NCBI RefSeq assembly: GCF_003323715.1
Contig: NZ_QOIN01000043.1
Location: 310,001-374,000 of the forward strand
From: Streptomyces diacarni
Lineage (GTDB): Bacteria > Actinomycetota > Actinomycetes > Streptomycetales > Streptomycetaceae
Length of the DNA: 64,000 bases
Reading direction: 5' to 3'
Positions 1 through 8,469 of the stretch are shown here, one piece after another; position 1 is the first letter of the stretch; each line of letters starts with the position of its first letter. Position numbers and translations under genes: made by a program. The notes below the pieces were generated by a model. It saw nothing but the letters and a program-made list of their open reading frames with translations, did no database searches and had not been told where the DNA came from.

Positions 1-531
1 GGCACGGACTGCCGCCAGCGGCGCTCGGTCTCCTTCCACAGCCCGTGGGGCTCCAGGCCGCCGACGCCGGAGGCCCGCTCGGTGGCGATCTCCAGGACGA
101 GATCGCGCCGCTCGCCCTCCCGCAGGACGAACCCGCCGTACAGCGCCCCGTCCGCCCCCGGCCTGGCCTCCGGGGCGCAGGACCACGAGCCGCTCAGGCG
201 TCGCGGGCAGCGCCAGGGCGTCTCTGGTGAGGAGCACGGCGTCCGCGGTCACCCAGCGGCTGACGCGGATGAGGGTGCCGCTCTCGTAGAAGCCGCCCGA
301 CACCTGCCAGTCGTCGTCGGGAAGCAGGGCGTACTGCCCCGCTCCGCCGATGAGCCGGGAGAAGACCGCGTCGCTGTCCCAGCACGGCGCGCACATCCAT
401 ACGAGCTCGCCACGCGGGCTGACGAGAGCGCCGCGCTCGCCGTCACCGAGGAACGCGTAGTCGCGCAGCGGCCACGGCTGCGTGCCGTCCCCGCTGCCGC
501 CACGTCGCTGAGAAGGAGCCTCCTGCGTCAT
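1..531 (-). pseudogene. Glycoside hydrolase family 15 (glucoamylase/trehalase type), N-terminal part, frameshifted and cut by the window edge
   Basis: Reading the minus strand from an ATG at 531 gives MTQEAPSQRRG and then LRDYAFLGDGERGALVSPRG, WMCAPCWDSD and FYESGTLIRVSRWVT. This is the N-terminal beta-domain signature of actinobacterial GH15 enzymes. After RLVVLR (about position 180) the frame becomes meaningless. The family-like text resumes one frame over as DGALYGGFVLREGERRDLVLE and ETERRWRQSV down to position 1. In family members roughly 50-60 residues normally lie between these two parts, so a deletion plus a frame change is more likely than a single-base error. The missing length is remembered from the family, not measured. 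The rest of the gene, including the catalytic domain, lies outside the window. A MITE-like element begins about 10 bp upstream of the start codon. Confidence 0.65.
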
Positions 532-540
532 GGTCGTGAC

Positions 541-707
541 CCTAGGGCCTTTCGTTTGGATCTGGCTGGATCAGGGAGCGGGTTCCGGTGCGTGCTCTCG
601 CAAGGCGGAGGAGGGAGTCCCTGCGGAGCAGCGGCGACTGACGACAACGCCGCGAGAGTGCGTGCCGGGGCCCGCGAGCCCAGCAAGATCCAAACGAGAG
701 GTCCTGG
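541..707. mobile_element. MITE-like element with long imperfect terminal inverted repeats
   Basis: The left arm (about 543-601) and right arm (about 652-706) are inverted copies of each other. The outermost part is strongest: CGTTTGGATCT on the left is mirrored by AGATCCAAACG on the right, flanked by AGGGCCTTT and AGAGGTCCT. Pairing continues inward with gaps, for example CGTGCTCTCGC against GCGAGAGTGCG. No transposase frame fits in about 165 bp, so this resembles a non-autonomous miniature element. I cannot define an exact target duplication or name the parental IS. It separates the GH15 start codon from any upstream promoter and precedes the CBS gene. Confidence 0.6.
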
Positions 708-783
708 TACCCGGCGCCTGGCTCGCGCGGAACACGCCTGACCCGCGGCACGACGTCGGCAGGGGCGCTCTCCTCGCCGGACG

Positions 784-809
784 GCGTGAGCGGGGCGACG
801 CCCGGGTAC
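784..809 (+). promoter_or_regulatory. Candidate SigB-type promoter for the CBS-domain gene
   Basis: GCGT (784-787), a 16-nt spacer and GGGTAC (804-809) fit the streptomycete SigB-class pattern GNNT-N14-16-GGGTAC/T. The predicted start of transcription is near 817, about 50 nt before the CBS gene ATG. The motif is short and could occur by chance in GC-rich DNA. Confidence 0.35.
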
Positions 810-865
810 CCGCCGGTTCCGCGGCGGCGCTCCGGAGCCGCCGCCCGCGAGCAAGGAGGCGGACC

Positions 866-1285
866 ATGGTCCAGCAGGTGCACGACGTCATGACCGCGGC
901 GCCGGTCGCCGTGGGCACGCTCACCGGCGTCGGCGAGGTCGCGCAGCGTATGCGGGACGAGGACATCGGCGCGGTACTGGTGACCGAGCGCGACGAGCTG
1001 CGCGGGCTGGTCACCGACCGTGATCTGGCGATCCGCGTGCTGGCCGAGGGGCTCGATCCCGACCGGACGACGGTCCGGGAGGCGTGCAGCCCGCAGCTGG
1101 TCAGCGTCGGGCCGGACGACGAGGTCGGCAGGGCGGTCGGGCTGATGCGCGAGCACGCGCTGCGGCGGCTGCCGGTCGTCGAGAACGGCGAGGCCGTGGG
1201 CGTGGTGGCGCTGGGTGACCTGGCGGTCGAACACGACACGGACTCGACACTGAGCGAGATCAGCACCTCCTCGTCCAACACCTGA
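866..1285 (+). CDS. CBS-domain pair protein (stress-associated nucleotide sensor)
   Basis: This 139-residue protein consists of two CBS motifs and nothing else. The first (about 5-65) contains MTAAPVAV and RGLVTDRDLAIRVLAEG. The second (about 70-130) contains LMREHALRRLPVVENGE and GVVALGDLA. Tandem CBS modules bind adenine nucleotides and usually regulate a partner; here no catalytic domain is attached. The start is fixed by AAGGAGG 6-7 nt upstream of ATG 866, although the frame is open further upstream through the MITE. In Streptomyces such stand-alone CBS proteins are often osmotic or general-stress genes, which agrees with the SigB-like box upstream. The specific ligand and partner are unknown. 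Confidence 0.92.
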   Translation: MVQQVHDVMTAAPVAVGTLTGVGEVAQRMRDEDIGAVLVTERDELRGLVTDRDLAIRVLAEGLDPDRTTVREACSPQLVSVGPDDEVGRAVGLMREHALRRLPVVENGEAVGVVALGDLAVEHDTDSTLSEISTSSSNT

Positions 1286-1428
1286 GGAGCGGCAGCACCC
1301 GCGGACGGAGTGGCAGCCCCCGCGGACGCCCGCTCCGCTTGGTGTGCTGCGGCAGATGGGTGTTCCCTGGACAGGAGAAACGAGAACAAAAGGCACGAAC
1401 AGTACCTATTCGAGGTGAGGAGCTGGAG

Positions 1429-1623
1429 ATGTCCAAGCGCCAACCCGACCAGGCGGGCAACGAGCCGGACCAGATCCGCGGGCCCGAGGAGCGCCGCATC
1501 CACGGCGGCATGCCGGACAAGCCCGACGACGACGAACTGGCCCGGCGCACCGAGGAGGAGCGCGTCGAGGCCGGGGTGGACGACTACGACCCCGACGACG
1601 TGCCGCCCGCCACCGAGGGCTGA
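1429..1623 (+). CDS. Conserved small acidic protein of unknown function
   Basis: This is a 64-residue, highly charged protein with no membrane segment or cysteine. It has an N-terminal KRQPDQAGNEPDQIRGPEER stretch, a central IHGGMPDKPDDDELARR and an acidic tail VDDYDPDDVPPATEG. Similar short hydrophilic proteins are common beside stress genes in streptomycetes, and I know of no assigned function. ATG 1429 is preceded by GAGGTGAGGAGC, a usable ribosome site. Upstream in-frame starts (1339) lack such a site and would add residues of unrelated composition. It is probably an intrinsically disordered or intramolecularly flexible protein. Confidence 0.75.
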   Translation: MSKRQPDQAGNEPDQIRGPEERRIHGGMPDKPDDDELARRTEEERVEAGVDDYDPDDVPPATEG

Positions 1624-1703
1624 CACCGGGAACACCCGCTGACCACACCGGAAGCAACCAGGGCCGGCCTGGCGCCGGTCCGGACCGCTGAGAGGCCGCA
1701 CCC

Positions 1704-3095
1704 ATGCCGATCGCCACGGTGAACCCCGCTGACGGCGAAACCCTCAAGACGTTCGACCCGCTGTCCGACGAGGAGATCGAACGGCGCCTCGCGGAGGCCG
1801 ACGCGGCCTTCCGCACCTACCGCACCACCACGTTCGAGGAGCGTGCCCGGCTGCTGAACGCGGCGGCGGACCTGCTGGAGCGGGAGGCGAGCGGTGTCGC
1901 ACGCGTCATCACCACCGAGATGGGCAAGCCACTGGCCGCCGCCGAGGCGGAGGCCGCCAAGTGCGTGAAGGCGATGCGCTGGTACGCCGCGCACGCCGAG
2001 GCGCTGCTGGCCGACGAGTACCCGGCAGCGGACGACGTCCAGGACGCGGGCGCCGTACGGGCCAAGGTCTGCTACCGGCCGCTGGGCCCCGTGCTCGCCG
2101 TCATGCCGTGGAACTTCCCGCTGTGGCAGGTCATCAGGTTCGCCGCGCCCGCGCTCATGGCGGGCAACGTCGGGCTGCTCAAGCACGCCTCGAACGTGCC
2201 GCAGACCGCGCTCTACCTGGGCGACCTCTTCCACCGGGCCGGCTTCGCGCCCGGCTGCTTCCAGACGCTGCTGGTGCCCTCCGGCGCGATCGAGTCGGTG
2301 CTGCGGGACCGCAGGGTGGCCGCCGCGACCCTGACCGGGAGCGAGGGAGCGGGCCGCTCGGTGGCCTCGATCGCCGGGGACGAGATCAAGAAGACCGTCC
2401 TGGAACTCGGCGGCAGCGACCCCTACGTGGTGATGCCCTCGGCAGACCTCGACGCCGCGGCCCGCACGGCGGTGACCGCGCGCGTGCAAAACGCCGGCCA
2501 GTCGTGCATCGCGGCCAAGCGCTTCATCGTCCACACGGACGTCTACGACGCGTTCGCCGAACGGTTCACCGCGGGCATGCGCGACCTCACCGTCGGCGAC
2601 CCCATGGAAACCGGCACGGACGTCGGCCCGCTCTCCAGCGCGCAGGGCCGCGACGACCTGGAAGAGCTGGTCACCGACGCGCTCGCCCAGGGCGCGCAGG
2701 CCCTGTGCGGGGGCCGTCGCCCGGAGGGTCTGGAGCGCGGCTTCTACTATGAGCCGACCGTGCTGACCGGCATCACCGACCGGATGCGCGTCCACCGCGA
2801 GGAGACGTTCGGCCCTGTCGCCACGCTCTACCGCGTGCGCGACGTCGACGAGGCGATCGGGGTCGCCAACGACACCTCGTTCGGCCTCAGTTCGAACGTC
2901 TGGACGCGGGACGAGGCCGAGACCGAACGCTTCGTGCGGGACGTCGAGGCGGGCGGCATCTACTTCAACGGCATGACCGCCTCCCACCCCGCGCTCCCCT
3001 TCGGCGGCGTCAAGCGCTCCGGATACGGGCGCGAACTCGCGGGCCACGGCATCCGCGAGTTCTGCAACGCCACCACGGTCTGGCGCGCCTCCTGA
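1704..3095 (+). CDS. NAD(P)-dependent succinate-semialdehyde dehydrogenase family (aldehyde dehydrogenase)
   Basis: The protein has 463 residues and oxidises an aldehyde, most likely succinate semialdehyde, to the acid. The aldehyde dehydrogenase landmarks are in order: MPWNFP (134-139), nucleotide-loop region LTGSEGAGRSVAS (210-222), general base Glu234 in LELGGSDP and nucleophile Cys268 in NAGQSCIAAKR. EETFGPVA and LPFGGVKRSGYGRE lie near the C-terminus. The length fits the short YneI/Sad-like succinate-semialdehyde branch (about 460) better than E. coli GabD (482). Substrate is inferred from family resemblance only. The gene stands alone downstream of the small acidic protein gene and converges on the next gene, leaving only 15 bp. 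Confidence 0.9.
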   Translation: MPIATVNPADGETLKTFDPLSDEEIERRLAEADAAFRTYRTTTFEERARLLNAAADLLEREASGVARVITTEMGKPLAAAEAEAAKCVKAMRWYAAHAEALLADEYPAADDVQDAGAVRAKVCYRPLGPVLAVMPWNFPLWQVIRFAAPALMAGNVGLLKHASNVPQTALYLGDLFHRAGFAPGCFQTLLVPSGAIESVLRDRRVAAATLTGSEGAGRSVASIAGDEIKKTVLELGGSDPYVVMPSADLDAAARTAVTARVQNAGQSCIAAKRFIVHTDVYDAFAERFTAGMRDLTVGDPMETGTDVGPLSSAQGRDDLEELVTDALAQGAQALCGGRRPEGLERGFYYEPTVLTGITDRMRVHREETFGPVATLYRVRDVDEAIGVANDTSFGLSSNVWTRDEAETERFVRDVEAGGIYFNGMTASHPALPFGGVKRSGYGRELAGHGIREFCNATTVWRAS

Positions 3096-3110
3096 GCGCA
3101 CCGTCCACGC

Positions 3111-4342
3111 TCAGTTCCTGCTCACCGTGCGGTTCACGCCCGCCACGAAGGTGGTGGCCAGCACCCAGCCCGCGACGATCAGCAGATACGCCAGCCACTG
3201 GTAGCCGCCCTGCGGGGCGTACGCCTTCTCCTGCCCGAAGTCGACGATCGGCAGCAGCAGATCGAGGGCGTAGGCCAGGGCGTTGAACCCGGGGGCCTCG
3301 TCCGCCTTGAGGGGGCGCGGCGGGTGCAGCCCGTAGGCGAGCGTCCCCACCAGCAGCAGCCCGGCCAGCCATCCGGCGGCCCGCATGGGCCGGAAGCCGT
3401 AGCCGACCGTCGCGTCCTGCAGGTGGCCCCACAGCCGCGCGTACAGCGGCAGGGTCGTGCGGTGTCTGCGCTGCTTGGCCAGCTGCACCGAGCGCGCCGC
3501 CGCGTCGTCGCCGATGTGCCGGTAGGCCGCGGTCAGCTGCTCGTACGCGAAGGGCACGAACCCGTCCCCGTCCCGGGTGAGCGTCTCCAGGCGCCGCGCG
3601 GCGGGGAGGGTGGGGGCCAGGGTGGTGTAGGTGAGGCCGTCCAGACGGACGGAGGCCGGCCAGACCTCGGGGCTGACGTGCAGCAGGTCGCATCTGGTTC
3701 GGCGCAGGTTGACGGTGCCCTCGATGCGCCGGGCCTCGCGCAGCCACAGCTCCCCCGCCGTGCAGCTGCTGGCCCGCAGCGCGACACCGCCGGGGTTGGA
3801 GAGGCGGGCATAGGCGAGGTTGAGCTGTCCGGGGACGGTGGAGCCGCGCAGGTTGACCCGCCCCTCGGCGTGGAGGCGCATGGCGTGCAGGTCGGTGCCG
3901 ACCGTGACGGTCTCCGCCTGGAGCGCGGTGCCCGCCGGATGCAGGAAGCGCGCGTCGTCGAAGCCGATGTGGCCGGTGACGGTCAGGCCGTCGAGACGTG
4001 CCTGCCCGTAGCAGGTCAGGTGGGCGGCGCGCAGATCCTCGCCAGGGACAGCCCCCGGCACTCGGCGCCGTAGAAGATGACGGGCTCCTCGAAGGAGCAG
4101 TCCGTGAGCGAGACGGGGCACGAGACCACGGCCGAGTGCAGGTCGAGTGCTCCGGTGACCCGCGCACCCCGCAGCCGCAACGCGGGTATCTCGCCGTCCT
4201 CCGACGGTGCCCGCAGCAGCAGTGAGCGCAGCACCCGGGCACGTACGGTCCGGTCGTCGGCGCCGGTCAGATCAACCGTTGCCCCGCGGGGGAACGCCTC
4301 TTCGATCCGCCGCTCAGCGTCCGTCAGCTCTTCGATCTCCAC
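3111..4342 (-). pseudogene. Streptomycete 'membrane-associated oxidoreductase' family gene, frameshifted near codon 105
   Basis: Two overlapping minus-strand frames join into one protein of about 410 residues. The first (from GTG 4342: VEIEELTDAERRIEEAFPRG) ends at 4016 after ECRGLSLARICAPPT. The second resumes as DLRAAHLTCYGQARLDG at about 4040 and runs to 3111. One missing base near 4039-4044 would restore GLSLAR-DLRAAHL. The N-terminal half has pentapeptide-like repeats (GARVTGALDLHSA, GHIGFDDARFL, GRVNLRGSTV). The C-terminal half has two or three membrane segments, for example AAGWLAGLLLVGTLAYGL and YLLIVAGWVLATTFVAGV. The family name is traditional and no oxidoreductase motif is visible. 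A sequencing slip is as possible as a true mutation. Confidence 0.7.
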
Positions 4343-4445
4343 GCCCGCGACTCTTCCGGCGGGCCACGGGCGCGTCAACCGCGGTGCCGCGCGGGGGCGT
4401 TCCGGGCGCCGGACACCCGCCGCCCGGCCGGTGCGTGGCGCCCGC

Positions 4446-4451
4446 TAGCGT
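4446..4451 (+). promoter_or_regulatory. Candidate -10 box (TAGCGT) of a leaderless promoter
   Basis: TAGCGT ends 7 nt before GTG 4459, placing the expected transcription start on the start codon itself. There is no clear -35 box and no ribosome site before the GTG. The same geometry is seen before the GntR gene (17063-17068). Confidence 0.4.
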
Positions 4452-4458
4452 GCCGTCC

Positions 4459-5061
4459 GTGGACGGTACTGAGGTCGGGCGGAACGCCCCGGCGACGCGA
4501 TCGGCGGCCGGGCCCGCGGACGGCGGCGCGGAGGAGGGCTGGCCGGTCGCCTCGGGTACGACGGCGCTGAGCGTGGCCGTACCCGAGGTGGACGCGGTGG
4601 TGCGCGGCTGGCGGGCACGCTACGACACGGCGGCACGGCACGGGGGCGTCGCCCACGTGACCGTGCTCTTCCCCTTCCTGCACCGCGACCTGATCACAGC
4701 CGCGGAACGTGCGGCACTGCGCGGCCTGTTCGCGGCGCGGCCCGCTTTCACGCTCACCTTCGCGGACTGCGCCCGCTTCCCCGGCGTCCTGTACCTGGTG
4801 CCCGAACCCGCCGCTCCCCTGCGCGCCCTGACCGCCGAGGTGGCCCGGCGCTGGCCCTCCCACCCTCCGTACGGCGGACTCTTCGGCGAGCTCGCACCGC
4901 ATCTGACGGTGGCCAACAGCGGCGGCGAGGACGTGCACAGGCGCGCCGAAGCCCACCTGCGCGCGCGTCTCCCGGTGACGGCACAGGTGGACTCCGTCGA
5001 CCTGGTCGTCCACGAAGAGGGCCGCTGGCTGCCCTGGCTCGACTTCCCGCTGGGGCGGTGA
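4459..5061 (+). CDS. 2H phosphoesterase / 2'-5' RNA ligase family protein
   Basis: This ~200-residue protein carries the two HxT/S motifs of the 2H phosphoesterase superfamily: HVTVLFPF (about residue 70) and HLTVANSGG (about residue 152). The fold acts on cyclic or 2',5'-linked phosphodiesters of RNA or nucleotides; the substrate here is unknown. The start is uncertain. GTG 4459 is chosen because a TAGCGT -10 box sits 7 nt upstream, consistent with leaderless translation. The first 30 residues are low-complexity and the conserved domain begins around TTALSVAVPEV. It is divergent from the frameshifted gene on its left and convergent with the reductase gene on its right. Confidence 0.82.
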   Translation: MDGTEVGRNAPATRSAAGPADGGAEEGWPVASGTTALSVAVPEVDAVVRGWRARYDTAARHGGVAHVTVLFPFLHRDLITAAERAALRGLFAARPAFTLTFADCARFPGVLYLVPEPAAPLRALTAEVARRWPSHPPYGGLFGELAPHLTVANSGGEDVHRRAEAHLRARLPVTAQVDSVDLVVHEEGRWLPWLDFPLGR

Positions 5062-5070
5062 CGGCGCCCG

Positions 5071-5138
5071 GGCCGGCCAGAGCGGTGGCCGGCCCGCGGC
5101 AGCGCGTGGCCGGCCGGGGCCAGCGCGCGACCGGCCGC

Positions 5139-5157
<19 letters not shown>
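5071..5157. repeat. Four copies of the palindrome GGCCGGCC between convergent genes
   Basis: GGCCGGCC occurs at 5071-5078, 5087-5094, 5108-5115 and 5150-5157, the last inside the 3' end of the reductase gene. Clustering of this 8-bp palindrome in 87 bp between converging genes suggests a folded, bidirectional transcript end. No single dominant hairpin stands out. Confidence 0.5.
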
Positions 5158-6170
<1,013 letters not shown>

Positions 6171-6224
6171 ACCGGTTCCTCCTCAGAATCGGGCTGCGGG
6201 TTCCCCCGCGTTGACGGCATCCCA

Positions 6225-6731
6225 TCACCAGGGTGCTGTCCGCACCGAGTACCGACGCGGAGCACCCTCCCCCGCGCGCTGTGCGGAGGAGCGGGCCGCC
6301 GCCAGGCAGTCGCGGAGCCCGGACAGCCTGGCGCGGGGCACCGCGTGGACGAGGGCGAGCGCGGCGCCCAGACCGCGCGCGGCGGCCTCGGGGTCAGCGG
6401 GCCGGATGTCGGCACGACCCGGGACCCGCGTGGTCAGCACGGCCGGTGCGCCACACCGGCGCCCCTCGGGGTCGACGGCCAGCAGCCGCGGTGCACGGGC
6501 GTCGAGCCCGTCGAGGGCGCGCAGCACCGCCGCCTCCCGGGCGGGGGCGGGGTCCTGGGGCGGGAAGCGGCGCAGCACCACCTCGGCCCGCGGCGCCTCG
6601 GTGCGCAGCAGGTGCGTCGCCGCGTGGGTGCCGCCGGCCAGCCGCCGCACCTGGCGTACCCGGGCCCGCGGGCCCACGGCGCCGGCCGCCCACGCCAGCG
6701 CGGCGCGCGGCAGCGCCGGTGCGTCACTCAC
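6225..6731 (-). pseudogene. Aminoglycoside phosphotransferase-family gene, N-terminal lobe only
   Basis: The 168-residue product begins SDAPALPRAALAWAAGAVG and keeps the N-lobe features of APH-like kinases: RRLAGGTHAATHLL, the strand-lysine-equivalent VVLRRFPP, the REAAVLRALDG helix and PAVLTTRVPGRADI. It ends after LRDCLAAARSS with an unrelated basic tail. The catalytic half of the fold (HGDxxxxN loop and DxD/DFE) is absent. Only 54 bp separate its stop from the next gene, so the missing half has been deleted, not shifted. Members normally have about 300 residues. It begins 19 bp after the nitroreductase gene on the same strand and would be co-transcribed with it. It cannot be an active kinase. 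Confidence 0.65.
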
Positions 6732-6750
6732 CGCGGGGCCCCGCCACCGC

Positions 6751-7473
6751 TCACCAGCCGTCGCGGTGGAGCACCTCGGCGACGGGGCGCCGGCGCACCG
6801 GTCCGAAGGTGCCCCGGGGCCAGCCCACGGGGATCGCGGCGAAGGTGTGCATTTCCTCGGGGATGGACAGCGCCTGCTTCCACTCCGCCTCCAGCATCAG
6901 GTGCCAGATGGTGATGTTGGCGGCGAGCCCCAGCCCGCGCGCCGCCAGCAGCAGGTTCTGCACCCCGGGGTAGACGCACGAGCCCTCCGCGAGCGCCGCG
7001 AAGCGCTCCTGGATACGGGCGAGTTCCCCACTGGCGCTCTCGCCGAGCGCCTCGGCGGAGCGGCGCAGCCCTTCCTCGTCCGGCGCCTGGGCGGGCATGC
7101 GGTAGCAGGGGATGACGAGCGCCGGGGTCTGCGCGAAGTGGTCGCGCTGGTACTCGATGGCGGCGACCATCCGCCCGTAGGCGGCCTCGTCCATGCCCTC
7201 GGGGCCGTGCTTGCCCGTGGTGGCCAGGTAGGCGTCCACGCAGCGCTTCCACAGGGGCGCCAGCCGTTCCATGACGGCGCGGTCGGTGACCAGGACGTAC
7301 TCGTAGCGCTGCATGTTGCCCCCGCTGGGGCCCCACACGGCTGCCTGTATGAGCTGCTCCAGCAAGGCGTCCGGCACGGGGTCGGGCTTGAGTCGCCGCA
7401 TGGCGCGCATGGTCGCCATGGTGTCGAAGAGCGGGGGCTGCGAGGGGGCGGGGTTCCCGGCGTCGATTGGCAT
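6751..7473 (-). CDS. Nitroreductase-family flavoprotein
   Basis: The 240-residue protein has the nitroreductase layout. An N-terminal MATMRAMRRLKPDPVP precedes AAVWGPSGGNMQRYEYVLV (FMN-phosphate binding). The long middle helix region SCVYPGVQNLLLAARGLGLAANITIW and the C-terminal IPVGWPRGTFGPVRRRPVAEV follow. These enzymes use FMN and NAD(P)H to reduce nitro groups, quinones or flavins; the true substrate is not evident. ATG 7473 is preferred over far upstream in-frame starts because the conserved region begins here and a TACACT box lies 8 nt before it. That geometry suggests leaderless expression. Confidence 0.88.
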   Translation of the reverse strand: MPIDAGNPAPSQPPLFDTMATMRAMRRLKPDPVPDALLEQLIQAAVWGPSGGNMQRYEYVLVTDRAVMERLAPLWKRCVDAYLATTGKHGPEGMDEAAYGRMVAAIEYQRDHFAQTPALVIPCYRMPAQAPDEEGLRRSAEALGESASGELARIQERFAALAEGSCVYPGVQNLLLAARGLGLAANITIWHLMLEAEWKQALSIPEEMHTFAAIPVGWPRGTFGPVRRRPVAEVLHRDGW

Positions 7474-7481
7474 GATCGGAA

Positions 7482-7487
7482 AGTGTA
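7482..7487 (-). promoter_or_regulatory. Candidate -10 box (TACACT) of the nitroreductase gene
   Basis: On the minus strand TACACT lies 8 nt before ATG 7473 and there is no ribosome-binding sequence between them. This fits a leaderless transcript. No clear -35 box is visible. Confidence 0.35.
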
Positions 7488-7553
7488 GGACGAAGGGGCG
7501 CCACCCGGGGCGCGCGGTTCCGCGTCCGCCGGGCGCGCCCCGCGACGCGCGCG

Positions 7554-8357
7554 TCAGGCGAGCAGGAAGTCCCGTACGACCGGCGCGAGTTGCTCCGGGG
7601 GTACGTGGTGGAACGCGCCGGCCAGCGCGCGATGGCCGCCGTGCGGCAGCGCTTCCGCCGTGAGGCGGGCCGCTTCCCTCAGTACGGGCGTGCTCGCGTC
7701 GCTGCTGAGCACCAGCGTGGGCAGGTCCGCCGCGGCCAGCGTGTCGGCCGGCAGGTCCGCGTCTCCCAGCAGCGTCGTGTCGTAGACGAGTGTGTGGGCG
7801 AGCTTTTGCATCTCGCCCCACGCGGGCGACTGCCGCGCGGCCTCGACGGCCTGCGGCGGCAGACCCACGATCTGAGCCATGAAGTACGCGACCGCCTCCC
7901 CGCGGCGGCCCTCGCTGACGAGCTCGGTCAGCCGTGGCGCGTGCGAGGTGGCCTGCGGTTGCCCGGCGGCTCCCGTGAACGGCGGCTCGAACAGGACCAG
8001 CCGCTCGAACGCCCGGTCCGCACGGGCCGCGGCGTTCAGCGCGACGATGCCGCCCGACGACATCCCGAACGCGTACACCGCTCCCCCGCCCTCCTGAGCG
8101 GCGAGCGCCCCGACGACCGCCGCCAGGTCCTCCGCCTCCCGCTCGGGCGCGTAGGGAGTGGTGTCCCCGCTGTCGCCTCTGCCTCTGCGGTCGTAGAGCA
8201 CGCCGGACATGCCGAGGCCGGCCAGCTGCCGGGCCAGCGGCTCGCCCGCCCCACGCGCGCTCATCGCCCCGCCGACCAGCACGACCGGCGGTCCGTCCCC
8301 GAACCGTTCGTGGACGAGAGTGGTGCCGTCGGCCGAAGTGACGGTACGTGCGCTCAT
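7554..8357 (-). CDS. Alpha/beta-fold hydrolase
   Basis: The 267-residue protein has the alpha/beta-hydrolase order: oxyanion segment VVLVGGAMSARG (about 28-39), VLYDRRGRGDSGDT and nucleophile elbow FGMSSGG. A late acid follows in TLVLSSDASTPV, and the catalytic histidine lies in GAFHHVPPEQLAPVV near the C-terminus. It resembles small esterase or epoxide-hydrolase-like proteins of Streptomyces; the substrate is unknown. Start ATG 8357 follows GGAGGGACCGAC. The upstream in-frame extension to 8744 has no such signal. The gene lies 112 bp downstream of the PTS EIIC gene on the same strand. Confidence 0.9.
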   Translation of the reverse strand: MSARTVTSADGTTLVHERFGDGPPVVLVGGAMSARGAGEPLARQLAGLGMSGVLYDRRGRGDSGDTTPYAPEREAEDLAAVVGALAAQEGGGAVYAFGMSSGGIVALNAAARADRAFERLVLFEPPFTGAAGQPQATSHAPRLTELVSEGRRGEAVAYFMAQIVGLPPQAVEAARQSPAWGEMQKLAHTLVYDTTLLGDADLPADTLAAADLPTLVLSSDASTPVLREAARLTAEALPHGGHRALAGAFHHVPPEQLAPVVRDFLLA

Positions 8358-8469
8358 GTCGGTCCCTCCCTGGATGGTGTCCTTGTGCCGAGTTCTATCA
8401 GCGGGGACTGACAACGGGGCGGAAGGCGGCCGGTCGCGGGAGCACGGTTCGCCCCGGTGCGGGGCCCGT

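Noticed and set aside
541..707. A complete insertion sequence
   Set aside because: At about 165 bp with no transposase frame it can only be a MITE or a remnant.
6225..6731. Aminoglycoside resistance gene
   Set aside because: Only the N-lobe remains and catalytic residues are absent.
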